Shown here piece after piece: positions 5,264-5,716 of a DNA stretch of 5,716 nucleotides. The stretch is from Anaerolineae bacterium (lineage in GTDB: Bacteria; Chloroflexota; Anaerolineae; Aggregatilineales; Phototrophicaceae). Location of the stretch: assembly GCA_019912905.1 (NCBI GenBank), contig JAIOHO010001124.1, positions 1 through 5,716 of the forward strand. The letters run 5' to 3'. The position numbers were made by a program, and so were the translations under genes. Positions within the stretch are counted from its first letter, which is position 1. The number at the start of each line of letters is the position of its first letter. Below the pieces are notes generated by a model, which ran no database searches, was not told the DNA's origin, and saw nothing but the letters and a program-made list of their open reading frames with translations.

Positions 5264-5716
5264 ATGGGGGGGTATCCGCAGGTGGTCCTGTTCGGGTCCA
5301 TGCAAGGTGGCTGGCGTGAGGCGTCTGTCATTCCCGTGCTTGAAGAACTGGGGGTCAGTTATTATCATCCCGCTTCGCCGACCGGCGAATGGTATCAGGA
5401 ACTGGGGGACCGCGAGGCAGACTATATGGCGCACTGCGAGACCATCGTCATGGTCATCAACACCCTGTCGCCAGCATTTACCAGCCTGACCGAAGCGGGC
5501 TGGGCGGCGCTGGGGGCCTGTCAGCGCGGGCAGCAGTTCATCCTCCAGATCGATTCAGGCTGCGACTTCATCCTGCCCGACTCGATTCGCCAGACCGAAG
5601 AAGGCCGGCATTTACAGCGGCAGCTGACCCACTGGACCACCAGCAGCCGTCATCTCGTCCTTGAGCATGCCCGCCACTTCGATATGGAGACCTTTGCCCT
5701 GGTGGATGATCTGGAC
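5264..5716 (+). CDS. Nucleoside 2-deoxyribosyltransferase-like protein (3' truncated by window)
   Basis: The frame from ATG 5264 stays open for 151 codons to the window edge, so the C-terminus is missing. A strong Shine-Dalgarno (5251-5258) supports the start. The N-terminal order VVLFGSMQGGWREASVIPVLEELGVSYYHP (7-36) resembles the nucleoside 2-deoxyribosyltransferase-like Rossmann fold: first strand ending in G-S, 'WR', an amphipathic helix, then 'G-x-x-Y-x-x-P'. ETIVMVINTLSPAFTSLTEAGWAAL (59-83) fits the later strand and helix in which a conserved glutamate (here E77) occupies the active-site region. QQFILQID (90-97) would be the next strand. Enzymes of this fold transfer or hydrolyse N-glycosidic bonds of nucleosides, but many members are uncharacterised. 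Seven Gs (5266-5272) follow directly from the start codon. The fold assignment rests on pattern recognition and the activity is not certain. Confidence 0.6.
   Translation, partial: MGGYPQVVLFGSMQGGWREASVIPVLEELGVSYYHPASPTGEWYQELGDREADYMAHCETIVMVINTLSPAFTSLTEAGWAALGACQRGQQFILQIDSGCDFILPDSIRQTEEGRHLQRQLTHWTTSSRHLVLEHARHFDMETFALVDDLD

Overview
The window is 5.7 kb of moderately GC-rich bacterial chromosome. It holds six protein genes, the first and last cut by the window edges, and one long gene-free stretch that looks like a structured RNA. RNase Y (rny) with recX just upstream excludes an E. coli-type gammaproteobacterium. The gene content and protein style suggest Chloroflexota (Anaerolineae-like), but this is inference; no rRNA or other phylogenetic marker is present. 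No mobile elements, tRNAs or CRISPR arrays were seen.

Left part (1-1545): the C-terminal part of a PlsC-like acyltransferase on the + strand converges with an atypical short-chain dehydrogenase/NAD-dependent epimerase-like gene on the - strand. Only 7 bases separate their stop codons. The two may be linked to lipid or cell-envelope metabolism, but the sequence does not prove it.

Middle (1546-2055): about 510 bases with no convincing protein gene. A good sigma-70 promoter with an extended -10 (1667-1696) is followed by about 340 bases rich in nested complementary segments. These end in an intrinsic terminator (2009-2045) only 10 bases before the recX start. A 13-bp long-range helix uses the 5' arm of that terminator. 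A local hairpin can in turn occupy the other strand of the 13-bp helix. This has the architecture of an attenuation switch (riboswitch-like or protein-controlled) for the recX-rny operon, or less simply of a free-standing structured RNA. It matches no RNA class I recognise and is the most interesting element here.

Centre-right (2056-4258): recX (RecA modulator) and rny (membrane-anchored endoribonuclease Y) lie 7 bases apart and are almost certainly co-transcribed. The leader would therefore control both a recombination regulator and the main mRNA-decay endonuclease.

Right part (4259-5716): a spacer with a small hairpin and a long imperfect inverted repeat precedes a PPP-type calcineurin-like phosphoesterase. 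After a short spacer with a GC palindrome comes the start of a nucleoside 2-deoxyribosyltransferase-like gene, which runs off the window.
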